From positions 124,001-188,000 of the forward strand of contig NZ_JAAGWD010000002.1 of assembly GCF_010686685.1 (NCBI RefSeq): DNA of 64,000 bases. The letters run 5' to 3'. Under the pieces are notes generated by a model. The model was not told the origin of the DNA. It did no database searches and saw only the letters and a list, made by a program, of their open reading frames with translations. This DNA is from Pontibacter burrus. Lineage in GTDB: Bacteria; Bacteroidota; Bacteroidia; Cytophagales; Hymenobacteraceae. Numbering within the stretch: the stretch's first letter is position 1; each line of letters opens with the position of its first letter. The position numbers were made by a program, and so were the translations under genes. Shown piece after piece: positions 23,800 through 34,124 of this stretch.

Positions 23800-26700
23800 T
23801 TAGATGATAATTTCCTTATATACTTTTCGATAGTTCTCGTAATGTTCGAGCAGTTTAGCGAAGTTTTCGTGCACGCGCTCAAACTTGTCTTGTTTAATGT
23901 CGTGTTCCAGCTGTTTGGCAAGCTCGGCAAGCTGGTTAATGCCCAACGTAAAGCCGGTTCCTTTTAGCTGATGCAATGTACTTAAAATACTCTTGTAATG
24001 TTGTGTCTGGAGGTCTTTTTTGGCTTCCTCTAGCAATTCTGCGGCTTCCTGCTCAAACTCTTCATACAATTGCTTGGTAAAATCCTCGCCACCGATCTGC
24101 TTCAGCTGCTCCACCACCTCCTCGTTTATAATATCCTGGTGTACTGTTTCGGCCCCTTCGGTTTCAATGGCTTTTATGGCACTGGTCTCAGGTAGTTCTT
24201 CATGCCCATACCATTCCGGTTTCTCCCATTTACTGATCACGCCCAGTAGGTCTTTGCTTTTCACCGGCTTCGATACGTAATCATCCAGGCCCTGCCCCAT
24301 AAACTTGTCCGCATCATCTTTCATCGAATAGGCCGTCATGGCCACGATAGGAGGGCAGACATCGCCAAGTTTTTCTTTTATGTGTTTCGTCGCTGTAACA
24401 CCATCCATTTCCGGCATTTGTATATCCATAAAGATGATGTTATAGTTGTTGGTAGTAGCCAGGTCGATGGCTTCAAAGCCATTCGAGGCAATGTCGGTAC
24501 GGCAGTTCAGGCGCTCCAGTTGTTTTTGGGCTACTTTCTGGTTTATCTGGTTGTCGTCTACCAGCAGTACATACGGGCTATTTTCCAGCACTTCCACTTC
24601 GGCGTTCATTTCCAGTATGCGCAACTGCTGTTCTTTTACAGCGGCCTCTCCGGCTTTACGCACCTTTATTTTAAACCAGAAGGTACTGCCATCACCTTCC
24701 TTAGATTCCACCCCGATTTCACCACCCATAATATGGGTAAGCTGCCTCGAAATAGCCAACCCAAGCCCTGTGCCGCCAAACGTTTTGGTAGAGGAGTTAT
24801 CGAGCTGGGTGAAGTCCGTGAACAGGAGCAACTGGTCTTCAGGACTGATGCCAATACCAGAGTCTTTAACCCGCACATGCAGCATGTATTCCTCTTTTTT
24901 CTGGTTGAGCAGGTTGCTGGTTACACTAATGCTTACCTCGCCGGCATTGGTAAATTTGATCGCGTTTGATGTAAGGTTCGATAACACCTGCAACAGCCTG
25001 GTTTCGTCTGTGAGCACATAACGCGGCGTGTCTTCTGAAATGTTATAGGTAAACGTAAGGTCTTTCTGCTGTGCCCGGTTGGCAAACAGGGAGTATATTT
25101 TACCTAACGTATCGTGCAGGTCTACGCTACTCTCGTGCAGCACTAGTTTGCCTGCCTGTATCTTGCTCAGGTCAAGTATATCGTTCAGTATAGCCAACAG
25201 CGCATCCGACGACTTACGCAGGGTGTCGATGTATTCCTCCTGTTCCGGGTCTGTGTTGATATGGCTTAGCAGGTCGATCATGCCTATAATACCATTCATT
25301 GGTGTGCGTAGCTCGTGGCTCATGTTAGCCAAGAATTGTGTTTTGGCTTTTAACAGGTGCTCTGCTTCCTCTTTAGCTTCCAGTAACTCAATCTGCGTAC
25401 GCTTCAGCTCTGTTACATCACGAATAACGCCTTCTAATGCTTCCGGCTTTCCTTTTTTGTCATAGATCACGCGGGCATCGGCCATTACAGTTATCTGGGC
25501 ACCATCTTTACGGTACATCTGGATCTCGTAGTTCCGGATAACCTTTTGGTCCACCACATACTGCTGCATCCTGATTCTTTCTTCAGGATGAACATACAGG
25601 AAGGTGATGTCCTTACCCAGCACTTCTTCTTCCGCATAACCTAATACCTGTTTAACCGAAGGGCTCACCAGTTCCAGCGGTCCCTTTAAAGAAGTTCTGT
25701 AATACACATCCTGGAAAGACTCGAAGATGTTTCGGAACTTCTCTTCATTCTGTGCAAGAGCTATCTGAGACCTCTTCTTATCTGTGATATCCAGTGCAAT
25801 ACCTGATACTTCTTCAAAAGTGCCATCTTCTAAATAGATCGGGTTCAGGAAAACCTCGCGCCAGCTTTCAGGCTCATGCAGGTAAACTTCAAAGTGCTGT
25901 GGATTTCCTTTAAAAGCTTCTTCGTATTTCTGTCTCCAGAAGTCGAATGTAAACTCATGATTGTCTATCAGGTGGGTTTCTGTTAGCTTATTAAACAGCT
26001 CCAGCGATTTACCCGTGCGATGCTCGAAAGTACTGGAGAAGTTGCGGTTAAACGAAGTAAGCTCAAAATTCCGGTTAAGTGACCACATGTGGTGGGTACC
26101 ACTCTCAAAGATCGCGTTCAGTTTTGCGTTTTGATTGTTGATCTGCTCTTCGTTGCTCTTACGCTCGATGGCAAGCGCCACCTGGTTCGAGATAAAGTGC
26201 AGTATCTCGATGTCAGTATGCACATAAGCATCCGGGTTCTGGTAATCCTGCAACGTGATCACCCCAATGATGCGGTCGCCGATAGCCAGCGGAGAACATA
26301 GAATTACTTCCGGAATAGTGCCCCGTACAGTTAGTTTTTCGCGCTCAGCAAGGGCCAATAACTCCTGCTTTTGCATGTAAAGCGGCTTACCGGTTTCAAT
26401 AATGTATTCCGACAAGCCTCTTGTGAATGGCCGGCGCGCCTGTGTTTGTGTTGTTTTATCTATGTACTGGTCTACCAGGTATGCAAAGTGCAGGTAAGTA
26501 TGCTTATGGTCGCAGAGGGCAATGTAGATGTTGCGCGTCTCAATGATCTTGCTCAGCTCACGGTGTATGGCACTGTAAAGTGAGTTAAGGTCTTTGCTGC
26601 TGATGGCCAGGTTGGCGATACTATAGTATACTTTCTGCAGGCGCTCCGCCTTAATGCGGTCCGTAATATCGTGCAGAATGGCACGTGTGGCCACAGGCCG

Positions 26701-29013
26701 GTTGTCCTGCCAGCTACAGGTAATACTTCCTATAAGGTGAACCGGTTTTCCTGCCTTGGTCAGAAACACGGTTTCGATCTTGTTCACATTCTCGCCCTTG
26801 TACAGGTTGCGCAGCTGGTATATCAGCTTGGCCTTATAGTAAGGGTGTACAATGTCGTTCAGGGTAAGCGATTCAATGTCTTCGTCGGTATAGCCCAGTC
26901 GGTCTTTCCAGGCTTTGTTTACGAAGATGAATTTGTTGTCGACCGAGATGTTCTGGATCAGGTCGTGTGCGTTATCGAAGATGTCCTGCAGGCGTATCTT
27001 GTTGTCCTTCAGGGCCTCCATCGCGATACGCTTGTCGGTCATGTCTTTACCAACGCTGGTAACGCCTATAATCTCCCCATCCGGACCAATTTCCAACATG
27101 CTGTTCCAGCGTATTGTCTTCAGCTGTCCTGACTTGGAGATAATGTTTCGCTCGTAATATGTATTGAGCTGGCGGGTATTGATCGAGTTTATGTATTCCT
27201 GTAAGCGTTGTTCACGCTCGTGCTCAGGTACAAGTACTTCGTAAAAGCTTTTGCCGATCAGCTCATCGATCTCATATTCTGCATACTTCAGGAAATAGTC
27301 GTTCGCGTATCGCAGGTTACCGTTCACATCCAGACTATAGTAAATCAGGTTTACTTTATCCAGAAAGTTGCGGAACTGCGTCATCGACTCTTTCGCTACT
27401 TCTTCGCGGCGCCTTGCATTTTGTATTTGTTTGCGCTGTGTGATATCGCGCTTAAAAGCCTGCACGTAATATTCGCCGTCTATCTGCAGGCGGTTCAGGT
27501 TAATCTCTGAGTCTATATAAGTGCCATCTTTGCGGATGTTCAGCCACTCTAAAGTAATTGGTACACCGTTCGACAGGATCTGCTCCATGTACTGCTTCAT
27601 TTTCTCGCTCGAGCGGGTACCGTCGGGCTGGAACTCGGGCGAGAACTCAAGCGGAGTAGCACTTACCAGATCTTCGCGCTTGCAACGGAAATACTGCAGG
27701 GCCTTTTCGTTACAATCAATGACTTTATAGTCTTTGAAAAGCAGAATAGCATCGTACGAGGCATCAAACAGCAGCTTATACTTGTCCTCGGAGTGCGAGA
27801 GCTGCAGCATAAGTTCGTGCCGGGCAATATAGTTGCCAATGGCTGTGCCAACAAAATCGAGGAGCGATGTGAACGAAGGTGTCATGTGGGTGCTGCCACC
27901 TGGCCAAACCAACAGCACAGCCAGTAACTTCTCATCAGAAGTAACCGGCATAACCGTAAGCTCCCGCTTAAATGTATTGGAAAGCAGTTGGGTAAGGTTT
28001 GTGAGCGCGAGGCGTTTCTCCTGGCCGGTTAGTTGCTGGGCAAGTGCAGGATCTATATCAAGTATTGCCGGATGCGGGACATTATCGGTTTCACCGGCAG
28101 TATATGCCAGCTCTGCCTTGCCTATACTATGCGTGTAAGTATATACACACCCGCATGTAATGTCACTTTTCTCCAGCAGTTCGTCCAGCGTATATTTCAG
28201 TACTTCCTGCTGGCTGCCCACCGCCGATAAGTTTGTGATCAGGTTGTTCACAAATTCCAGTTGGTGATTACGGAAACGGACATCCTGCTCTGTGCCCACA
28301 ACTTCGTAAAGGTTCTTAGCCGAGCCAAAGATCATCTCGTGGCCTTTAAAGCTGCCTTTTCGTAGCGAAATCTCAATAGGTAAAAGCTCCGACGTTTTGT
28401 CCTGTATCCACCACTCAAACTTTTGCGGCTCGCCGGCCATTACCATTTGCAATTGGCCTTTAAGGGCAACTCGCTCAAACAGGTTGAGGTTAAAGCTGCG
28501 GTAAACTGTCTGGCCCACCAAAGCGGCTTTCTTTTTGCCTATAATGCTCAGTGCCTTTTTGTTCAAGTCAACAAAAATGCCTTCCCCATCCAAAATAAAG
28601 AGCGGCTCGGTGCTATTCTCGAATACATTATGGTAGCTGTCGTCGTCTATTTCAATGCGGCTGCTATCGGAGACTTGTGATGCCAGGATAACATACAAAA
28701 AGGATACATCCTCGTACTTTACCGTTTTTATACTATAGGTGTATTTTTCGTGGCCGCAAGTAGCATAACCCTGCACATCGGAGGTAAGTGCCTCCGGAGA
28801 AATACCTAATAAATGCACCAGCGAGGTGCCCTTTATAGGCTTATCAGGTGTAGCAAGCTTAGCAACAGCCGGGCTGACAGCCAGTACCTCCCCGGCCTGC
28901 GATGCGATCAGCAACGGAGTTTCAGGGGTGTGGAGTTGCACAAGTACCTGCAGCAGCGCTTTGGCTTGTAGTGGTAAATAGTCGGAGTTTTGCCTGTTAG
29001 GTATGAATGGCAT
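23800..29013 (-). CDS. giant hybrid sensor histidine kinase (multi PAS/GAF, REC, HPt)
   Basis: A 1737-residue soluble phosphorelay protein. It has about six PAS domains interleaved with two GAF domains (around residues 250-405 and 805-950). Then come a phosphoacceptor helix NMSHELRTPMNGII (His1233), an ATPase domain with GTGLGLAISRQL, a REC domain (Asp1530 in FMDIQMPEMDG) and a C-terminal HPt domain (His1681 in LHQLKGTGF). No membrane helix is visible, so the signal is probably intracellular. All relay modules (His-Asp-His) are in one chain. A single-domain REC protein follows 9 bp downstream and would complete the relay. Ligands are unknown. Confidence 0.93.
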   Translation of the reverse strand: MPFIPNRQNSDYLPLQAKALLQVLVQLHTPETPLLIASQAGEVLAVSPAVAKLATPDKPIKGTSLVHLLGISPEALTSDVQGYATCGHEKYTYSIKTVKYEDVSFLYVILASQVSDSSRIEIDDDSYHNVFENSTEPLFILDGEGIFVDLNKKALSIIGKKKAALVGQTVYRSFNLNLFERVALKGQLQMVMAGEPQKFEWWIQDKTSELLPIEISLRKGSFKGHEMIFGSAKNLYEVVGTEQDVRFRNHQLEFVNNLITNLSAVGSQQEVLKYTLDELLEKSDITCGCVYTYTHSIGKAELAYTAGETDNVPHPAILDIDPALAQQLTGQEKRLALTNLTQLLSNTFKRELTVMPVTSDEKLLAVLLVWPGGSTHMTPSFTSLLDFVGTAIGNYIARHELMLQLSHSEDKYKLLFDASYDAILLFKDYKVIDCNEKALQYFRCKREDLVSATPLEFSPEFQPDGTRSSEKMKQYMEQILSNGVPITLEWLNIRKDGTYIDSEINLNRLQIDGEYYVQAFKRDITQRKQIQNARRREEVAKESMTQFRNFLDKVNLIYYSLDVNGNLRYANDYFLKYAEYEIDELIGKSFYEVLVPEHEREQRLQEYINSINTRQLNTYYERNIISKSGQLKTIRWNSMLEIGPDGEIIGVTSVGKDMTDKRIAMEALKDNKIRLQDIFDNAHDLIQNISVDNKFIFVNKAWKDRLGYTDEDIESLTLNDIVHPYYKAKLIYQLRNLYKGENVNKIETVFLTKAGKPVHLIGSITCSWQDNRPVATRAILHDITDRIKAERLQKVYYSIANLAISSKDLNSLYSAIHRELSKIIETRNIYIALCDHKHTYLHFAYLVDQYIDKTTQTQARRPFTRGLSEYIIETGKPLYMQKQELLALAEREKLTVRGTIPEVILCSPLAIGDRIIGVITLQDYQNPDAYVHTDIEILHFISNQVALAIERKSNEEQINNQNAKLNAIFESGTHHMWSLNRNFELTSFNRNFSSTFEHRTGKSLELFNKLTETHLIDNHEFTFDFWRQKYEEAFKGNPQHFEVYLHEPESWREVFLNPIYLEDGTFEEVSGIALDITDKKRSQIALAQNEEKFRNIFESFQDVYYRTSLKGPLELVSPSVKQVLGYAEEEVLGKDITFLYVHPEERIRMQQYVVDQKVIRNYEIQMYRKDGAQITVMADARVIYDKKGKPEALEGVIRDVTELKRTQIELLEAKEEAEHLLKAKTQFLANMSHELRTPMNGIIGMIDLLSHINTDPEQEEYIDTLRKSSDALLAILNDILDLSKIQAGKLVLHESSVDLHDTLGKIYSLFANRAQQKDLTFTYNISEDTPRYVLTDETRLLQVLSNLTSNAIKFTNAGEVSISVTSNLLNQKKEEYMLHVRVKDSGIGISPEDQLLLFTDFTQLDNSSTKTFGGTGLGLAISRQLTHIMGGEIGVESKEGDGSTFWFKIKVRKAGEAAVKEQQLRILEMNAEVEVLENSPYVLLVDDNQINQKVAQKQLERLNCRTDIASNGFEAIDLATTNNYNIIFMDIQMPEMDGVTATKHIKEKLGDVCPPIVAMTAYSMKDDADKFMGQGLDDYVSKPVKSKDLLGVISKWEKPEWYGHEELPETSAIKAIETEGAETVHQDIINEEVVEQLKQIGGEDFTKQLYEEFEQEAAELLEEAKKDLQTQHYKSILSTLHQLKGTGFTLGINQLAELAKQLEHDIKQDKFERVHENFAKLLEHYENYRKVYKEIII

Positions 29014-29176
29014 TAGTATAATTTGCTAAAGTACGGGAGCAAGAACTTGCAATGGAAACCCACTCCTTTACAAATATTACGATTTTAGAGATAATTTTAC
29101 AAAACAAACAACAATTTACTGTCTTCCGTTCTGCCGGCAAAGCCTGAGCGGCAGCAAAATTATAGTAGTCACCAGC

Positions 29177-30106
29177 ATGCAGCAACAGCCAGAAAATATA
29201 CGTACAAAAAACCTGATTGTAGTGGTAGGGCCTACAGCTGTAGGTAAAACTGATCTTTGTGTGAACCTGGCCACCCATTACAAAACAGAAATAATATCAG
29301 CAGACTCCAGGCAGTTTTACCGGGAGATGAGCATCGGAACTGCAAAACCAACGCAGGAGGAACAACAGGGAATACCGCACCATTTTGTAGACTCGCATAG
29401 TATTACCGAAGAGTATAACGCCGGCGCATTTGAGCAGGAGGCCCTGCAACTGCTGGAACAGCTTTACCAAAAACATGATGTAGCTATAGTTACGGGCGGT
29501 TCCGGATTGTATGTGCGGGCGCTGTGCGAAGGCATGGACGAAATGCCGGAAACAGAGCCAACTATACGCGAACAACTAACTCACATTCTACAGACAGAAG
29601 GACTTGAGGCACTTCTCCAAAAGCTGAAGGAGGTAGATCCAGTATACTATAGCCAGGTTGATAAGGCAAACCAGCAGCGGGTGATTCGTGCACTGGAAGT
29701 ATCGTTATCCTCTGGTCAGCCTTACTCATCTTTCAGGAAAAGCGAGCGGGTCGAACGGCCTTTTCGCATCATTAAAATAGGCCTTACCCGTGACAGGCAG
29801 GAACTCTATAACCGCATAGACCAGCGCATGGATCTGATGTTGGAGCAGGGGTTGCTGGAGGAGGCAAAAGCCCTTTACCCGTACCGGCAGCATAATGCGC
29901 TGCAGACAGTAGGCTATAAAGAGATTTTCGATTACCTGGAAGGAAAGTACGACTGGGATGAAGCCGTGCGGCTGCTAAAACGAAACAGCCGCCGCTATGC
30001 AAAACGCCAGCTAACCTGGTTTACCAAGCACCCCGACGAATACACATGGTTCCACCCACAGCAATTACCCGATATCATCCGGTTTATTGACGAAACTATA
30101 GTCTAG
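29177..30106 (+). CDS. miaA: tRNA dimethylallyltransferase
   Basis: A 309-residue enzyme that adds a dimethylallyl group to N6 of A37 in tRNAs reading UNN codons. Motifs are the P-loop GPTAVGKTDL, SADSRQFYREMSIGTAKP, the HHFVDS segment, GGSGLYVRALCEGMDE and the C-terminal RRYAKRQLTWF. Length is typical. The start at ATG 29177 is supported by the conserved P-loop beginning at about residue 16. It is divergent from the giant kinase and apparently monocistronic, ending at a spacer of GAGTT-type repeats shared with pfkA. Confidence 0.95.
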   Translation: MQQQPENIRTKNLIVVVGPTAVGKTDLCVNLATHYKTEIISADSRQFYREMSIGTAKPTQEEQQGIPHHFVDSHSITEEYNAGAFEQEALQLLEQLYQKHDVAIVTGGSGLYVRALCEGMDEMPETEPTIREQLTHILQTEGLEALLQKLKEVDPVYYSQVDKANQQRVIRALEVSLSSGQPYSSFRKSERVERPFRIIKIGLTRDRQELYNRIDQRMDLMLEQGLLEEAKALYPYRQHNALQTVGYKEIFDYLEGKYDWDEAVRLLKRNSRRYAKRQLTWFTKHPDEYTWFHPQQLPDIIRFIDETIV

Positions 30107-30234
30107 GAGCCTAGGAGTTAGAGAGTTTAAGACTTAGATGTAGGAGATGATCTTAAAAACCAGGAAGAAAAACAACTTTCTAACTTTCTAACTTCCCAAC
30201 TTCTAAACTCCCCAACTCTCAAACTCCAAAACTC
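30107..30234. repeat. GAGTTAGAGAGTTTAAG / AACTTTCTAACTT low-complexity repeat spacer
   Basis: The spacer between the converging miaA and pfkA genes consists of GAGTTAGAGAGTTTAAG-type units (30115-30135) and an inverted pyrimidine-rich tract of AACTTTCTAACTT, AACTCCCCAACTC and AACTCTTAAACTG units (30170-30240). It resembles 16984-17070 and probably ends transcription from both sides. Confidence 0.65.
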
Positions 30235-31206
30235 TTAAACTGAGAGTATGCTGATCATTTGGCTGAAGCTGGGGTTGATGGCTTTTTCTTTGGTGATTGT
30301 GTCGATGAAAGGCGTATAAACGAGTTGGGAATTTACGATGCCGGCCATTTCGCAGGCGCGCCCCTGCAGCAAACCATCTACACAGGCAATACCCAGTTGG
30401 CTGGCCAACATGCGGTCAGCGGCTGAAGGTGAACCACCACGTTGTACGTGGCCCAATATGGTAACACGTGCATCCATCCGCGGAATTTCTTTCTGAACTT
30501 TAGCCGCAATCTCTACAGCGGTTCCTTCTTCGTCGCCTTCGGCAATTACTACTACAAACGATGTTTTGGAGCGGCTCCAGCCTGTTTGCAGCGTTTCTAC
30601 CACATTCTTTATACTGGTTTTGGTCTCGGGGATCATTACAATCTCGGCGCCACCGCCTACGGCACATGGTATGGCAATATAACCTGAGTCGCGCCCCATT
30701 ACTTCTATAAAAAACACGCGTTCGTGGCTGTCTGCCGTGTCCCGTATCTTATCAATGGCATTTATGGCGGTGTTTACAGCCGTATCGTAGCCAATGGTAT
30801 AGTCGGTGCCATACAGGTCGTTGTCTATAGTTCCGGGTGCGCCTATAGTTGGTACGCCAAATTCCTGGTAAAAAATATTGGCACCTGTAAAGGTACCATC
30901 GCCCCCTATAGCTACCAGGCCGTCTATATTATGTGCTTTAAGGTTGTCGTATGCTTTTTGGCGACCTTCTTTGGTGGTAAACTCTTTAGAGCGCGCTGAT
31001 TTAAGTATAGTGCCACCACGCTGAATGATATTACTTACTGAGGAAGATTCCATTCTGAAAATATCGCCGTTTATCATTCCGTTAAAGCCACGCCGTATGC
31101 CGTATACTTCTATGCCATTATAAATTGCTGATCGTACTACTGCGCGTATGCAGGCGTTCATACCAGGAGAGTCGCCGCCGGATGTAAAAACTGCTATTTT
31201 ATTCAT
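30235..31206 (-). CDS. pfkA: ATP-dependent 6-phosphofructokinase
   Basis: A 323-residue PfkA that phosphorylates fructose 6-phosphate to fructose 1,6-bisphosphate in glycolysis. Motifs are SGGDSPGMNA, the GGDGTF nucleotide site, the catalytic GTIDNDLYGTDYTIGYDTA and MGRDSGYIA, with R/H residues of the substrate site in GHVQRGGSPSAADR. The Gly in GGDGT supports ATP rather than pyrophosphate as donor. Length is standard for the bacterial tetrameric enzyme. It is monocistronic, with an AT-rich promoter region upstream. Confidence 0.95.
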   Translation of the reverse strand: MNKIAVFTSGGDSPGMNACIRAVVRSAIYNGIEVYGIRRGFNGMINGDIFRMESSSVSNIIQRGGTILKSARSKEFTTKEGRQKAYDNLKAHNIDGLVAIGGDGTFTGANIFYQEFGVPTIGAPGTIDNDLYGTDYTIGYDTAVNTAINAIDKIRDTADSHERVFFIEVMGRDSGYIAIPCAVGGGAEIVMIPETKTSIKNVVETLQTGWSRSKTSFVVVIAEGDEEGTAVEIAAKVQKEIPRMDARVTILGHVQRGGSPSAADRMLASQLGIACVDGLLQGRACEMAGIVNSQLVYTPFIDTITKEKAINPSFSQMISILSV

Positions 31207-31455
31207 GTAATTTTTGGGCTTATCTTTTTTGCTTAATATAACTTATACCTGAAATTTAACAAGATGTATCGCTAAACCGGCAGAATTAAAAAATTATACA
31301 AAAGAATATCTCTTAAATATAGAAAACCGTATGTATTAGCGACAAGCTTTACTGCCATCTATAGCAGCGAATGGCCCGTAACATAACATAAGGTAAATCT
31401 GTATTGAGCTTTGTGTTTAAGACTAAATGAATTTCAATATAAAGTAAGGTAACCA

Positions 31456-31881
31456 ATGTTTGGTTTATTTGAGAGCGAAGAAACAAAAAGGTTAAAAAGC
31501 CACCTGACAAACCTTGGCGCACTTGCCAAAATAGACGGGCACCTGGATCCTGCTGAGATTAATTTCATTATCTCGATCGGCACCCGGCACGGCATGCGTG
31601 CCAGCGAAGTAAAGGACCTGCTGGCCGGCACGGACCGTGTAAAACCACAGCTGCCCAGCAACGACTCAGAGCGTTTTGACCAACTATACGACTTGGTGGA
31701 AATGATGCTGGCCGACGGTATAGTTGATGAAAATGAAATGGACTTCTGTATGCACATGGCCGAGCGGCTCGGGTTTAAGAAGTCGGTGGTAGGTGTGCTG
31801 GTACGGAAAATAACGCTGGGCGTAAAAGATGGCCTTACCCGAGAGGATATTAAGCAGGAGACACAGGCCTTTCTGAATTAA
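31456..31881 (+). CDS. TerB-like protein
   Basis: A 141-residue soluble, helical protein. Paired acidic segments (KIDGHLDPAEINFI and LADGIVDENEMDF) resemble the TerB/tellurite-resistance fold, where acidic loops bind metal. There is no signal peptide or membrane helix and no other ter genes are adjacent, so a tellurite role is unlikely. Many Bacteroidota carry such stand-alone TerB-like proteins of unknown role. Confidence 0.75.
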   Translation: MFGLFESEETKRLKSHLTNLGALAKIDGHLDPAEINFIISIGTRHGMRASEVKDLLAGTDRVKPQLPSNDSERFDQLYDLVEMMLADGIVDENEMDFCMHMAERLGFKKSVVGVLVRKITLGVKDGLTREDIKQETQAFLN

Positions 31882-31899
31882 CGATTCGTCTAAATAGTC

Positions 31900-32103
31900 T
31901 CAGGGCATACTATCGGCTTGTAGCAGGGCCGGAGAGTCTGCTACTTCATCGGTAAGTACTCCGTCTTTGCGGGCATCAGTTACAGAGTCCAGTACTTCGG
32001 ATTGAGGTGCGGTTTCGATCTGCTCTGTCGTTACCTCTTCGTTTTTAGGGCCGCAGCCAACCATCACAAGCACAAACATAACAGGCAGGCATATTTTTAT
32101 CAT
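31900..32103 (-). CDS. small lipoprotein
   Basis: A 67-residue protein with a lipoprotein signal (CLPVMFVLVMVGC, lipobox VGC near residue 17) and an acidic, low-complexity mature part (EEVTTEQIETAPQSEVLDS). Only about 50 residues remain after processing, so it is probably a small envelope lipoprotein without a catalytic domain. Its gene is in the same orientation as and just downstream of the SLC13 transporter gene, and might be co-transcribed with it. Function unknown. Confidence 0.6.
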   Translation of the reverse strand: MIKICLPVMFVLVMVGCGPKNEEVTTEQIETAPQSEVLDSVTDARKDGVLTDEVADSPALLQADSMP

Positions 32104-32152
32104 GGCGCAAACTATAGTTACAGCTATTGGTACTGTATTGCGCCCTCTGCTG

Positions 32153-33910
32153 TTACATTGGCCAGAAAACCGGCACCAGCATAAGAATAACGATAATGAG
32201 GATGGCTGTTAGCGGTGAGCCTATTTTAATGAAGTCGCTGAAACGGTATTTACCCGGGCTATAAACCAGAATACAGGCCGGCTCGAAAGGCGTAACCAAC
32301 GACACCGACGCAGCCAGCATAATGGCAATAGCAAAAGACCTGGGGTCGGCGCCCATTTCTGTTGCTGCCCGCAGCGCCACCGGCACAATTACAAGCGCCG
32401 CCGCTGCATTAGACATAGGTTGGGTTAACAGCACCGTAAGTACTACAAAGCCAGCCAGCACCGCCAGTTTTCCCATCGGCCCCATCATATCAATTATACC
32501 TTTCGCCAGGAAATCGGCTGCGCCGGAGTTTTCCATGGCTGTACCAAATGCTGTCATGCCGCCTATCAGTATAAGCAGTCGCCAGTCTATGGCACTGTAA
32601 GCACGCTCCGAACTGATGCAACGGAACAGGATACAGACCATAGCTGCTAGCAGAAACGCAATAGAAAGTGGCAGAACGTTGGTTGTACCTGCCAGTATAG
32701 CCAGCAGGAAACTGACTATTACGACAGTGCCTTTCCTTTTCTTAAACAACAGTGGTTCAAACTCATCCAGCAGGGCCACATTTCCCGACGATCGCAACTG
32801 GTTTAGCCGTTGTGCTGCTCCCTGTACCAGCAATACATCGCCCAGTTGCAGGTTTATGCTTCCTATTTTGGTGCGCAGCGTTTCGCCATGCCGTGAAATG
32901 GCTATTACTACCAGCCCGAAGCGTTGCAGAAAGTTTACTTCTTTTACCGTTTTGTTGATCAGGTTGGATTGCCGCGGAATCATAAGCTCGGCCAGACGAA
33001 TGTCTTCTGTCTGCAGGTCTTTTTCCAGAATCACATCGGCCATAATCTCGATACCCTTGGTTTCCTTCACCTTCATCAGGTTATCCATGTCACCTTCTAC
33101 CAGTAGCACGTCGTTTTCCTCTATGCGGGTCCGGAAATCAGGCAGGAAGTTTTCTTTGCCGCGGATAACATTCAGTATCCGGAAGTGCAGGGCCGTGAGA
33201 TCAGATGCAAAAACCAGCTGACCGATCAGGGGCGAATCGGGCATTACGATGATCTCAGTCAGGTATTTCTGCAGTTTATATTCTTCTGTCAGTTCCTGGT
33301 CTGTATTGTTGGGGAGCATGCGTTGCCCTATGGTCATCATATAAAGGATCCCGACCAGGAAAATAACGAGGCCAATAGGGGTTATTTCGAAAAGACTGAT
33401 TGGCTCTAAGCCTTGTTTCGCTACATACCCGCTTACAGCTACGTTTGTAGACGTTCCGATCAGGGTGCAGGTGCCGCCCAGTATAGCTGCATAAGCCAGC
33501 GGCATTAGTAACTTGGATGCCGAAATATTGATGCGTTTTGTAAGGCTGACCACAGGCGTAATGAACATGGCCGTAACGGTTGTATTGTTCATAAAACCCG
33601 AAACGATACCAGTAGTGAACATTACCACAAAAAGCAGCAGCGATTTGCTTTTTTTAGCCAGCTCCGCCATTCGTACTACTGCAAAGTCCAGTATGCCGGT
33701 TTCTTCCAGAGCCGCACTGATAATGAAGATGGAGGCTATGATGATAATGAAATCGCTGCTGAACCCGGCAAATGCTTCTTCCGGCGAAATGATGCGCACA
33801 CTTGCCAGTACGATCAGGATAAGTAAGGTAACAATTTCAATGGATACCTTTTCCGTAGCGAACATAACTATAGCTATTACCAGAAGTGAGAGCACAAGGG
33901 CAATTTCCAT
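32153..33910 (-). CDS. SLC13-family transporter with two RCK-C domains
   Basis: A 585-residue polytopic protein. An N-terminal bundle (GFMNNTTVTAMFITPVV contains the family's NNT sodium motif) is followed by two TrkA-C/RCK-C domains (about residues 200-285 and 300-385) and a second bundle (MSNAAAALVIVPVALRAATEMG). This arrangement is typical of the DASS/SLC13 'SLC13 family permease' group, which moves dicarboxylates, sulfate or similar anions with sodium. The exact anion is unknown. The RCK-C domains imply regulation by a small ligand. Confidence 0.88.
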   Translation of the reverse strand: MEIALVLSLLVIAIVMFATEKVSIEIVTLLILIVLASVRIISPEEAFAGFSSDFIIIIASIFIISAALEETGILDFAVVRMAELAKKSKSLLLFVVMFTTGIVSGFMNNTTVTAMFITPVVSLTKRINISASKLLMPLAYAAILGGTCTLIGTSTNVAVSGYVAKQGLEPISLFEITPIGLVIFLVGILYMMTIGQRMLPNNTDQELTEEYKLQKYLTEIIVMPDSPLIGQLVFASDLTALHFRILNVIRGKENFLPDFRTRIEENDVLLVEGDMDNLMKVKETKGIEIMADVILEKDLQTEDIRLAELMIPRQSNLINKTVKEVNFLQRFGLVVIAISRHGETLRTKIGSINLQLGDVLLVQGAAQRLNQLRSSGNVALLDEFEPLLFKKRKGTVVIVSFLLAILAGTTNVLPLSIAFLLAAMVCILFRCISSERAYSAIDWRLLILIGGMTAFGTAMENSGAADFLAKGIIDMMGPMGKLAVLAGFVVLTVLLTQPMSNAAAALVIVPVALRAATEMGADPRSFAIAIMLAASVSLVTPFEPACILVYSPGKYRFSDFIKIGSPLTAILIIVILMLVPVFWPM

Positions 33911-34124
33911 AGTTTTGCGTAAGGTTAAAGGATTTTTAAGTCAGCAGTTTCGGCTTTTACGTTGCAAATCTCAAGCAGGTGGTGATTGGGATGAAAAAAA
34001 CCTGCCAATGAAGTTATAAATTTCGCTGTTATAAATACAAGCTTTTGCAGGGATGTATTTGTGTTTTATAGTTGAAGGGTTGTTTCCTTTTGAGCGTTAG
34101 TAGGATGATCTTGTATGCGCTTTA

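Noticed and set aside
31456-31881. Tellurite resistance role for the TerB-like gene
   Set aside because: No other ter genes are nearby and stand-alone TerB-like proteins are common; only the fold is claimed.
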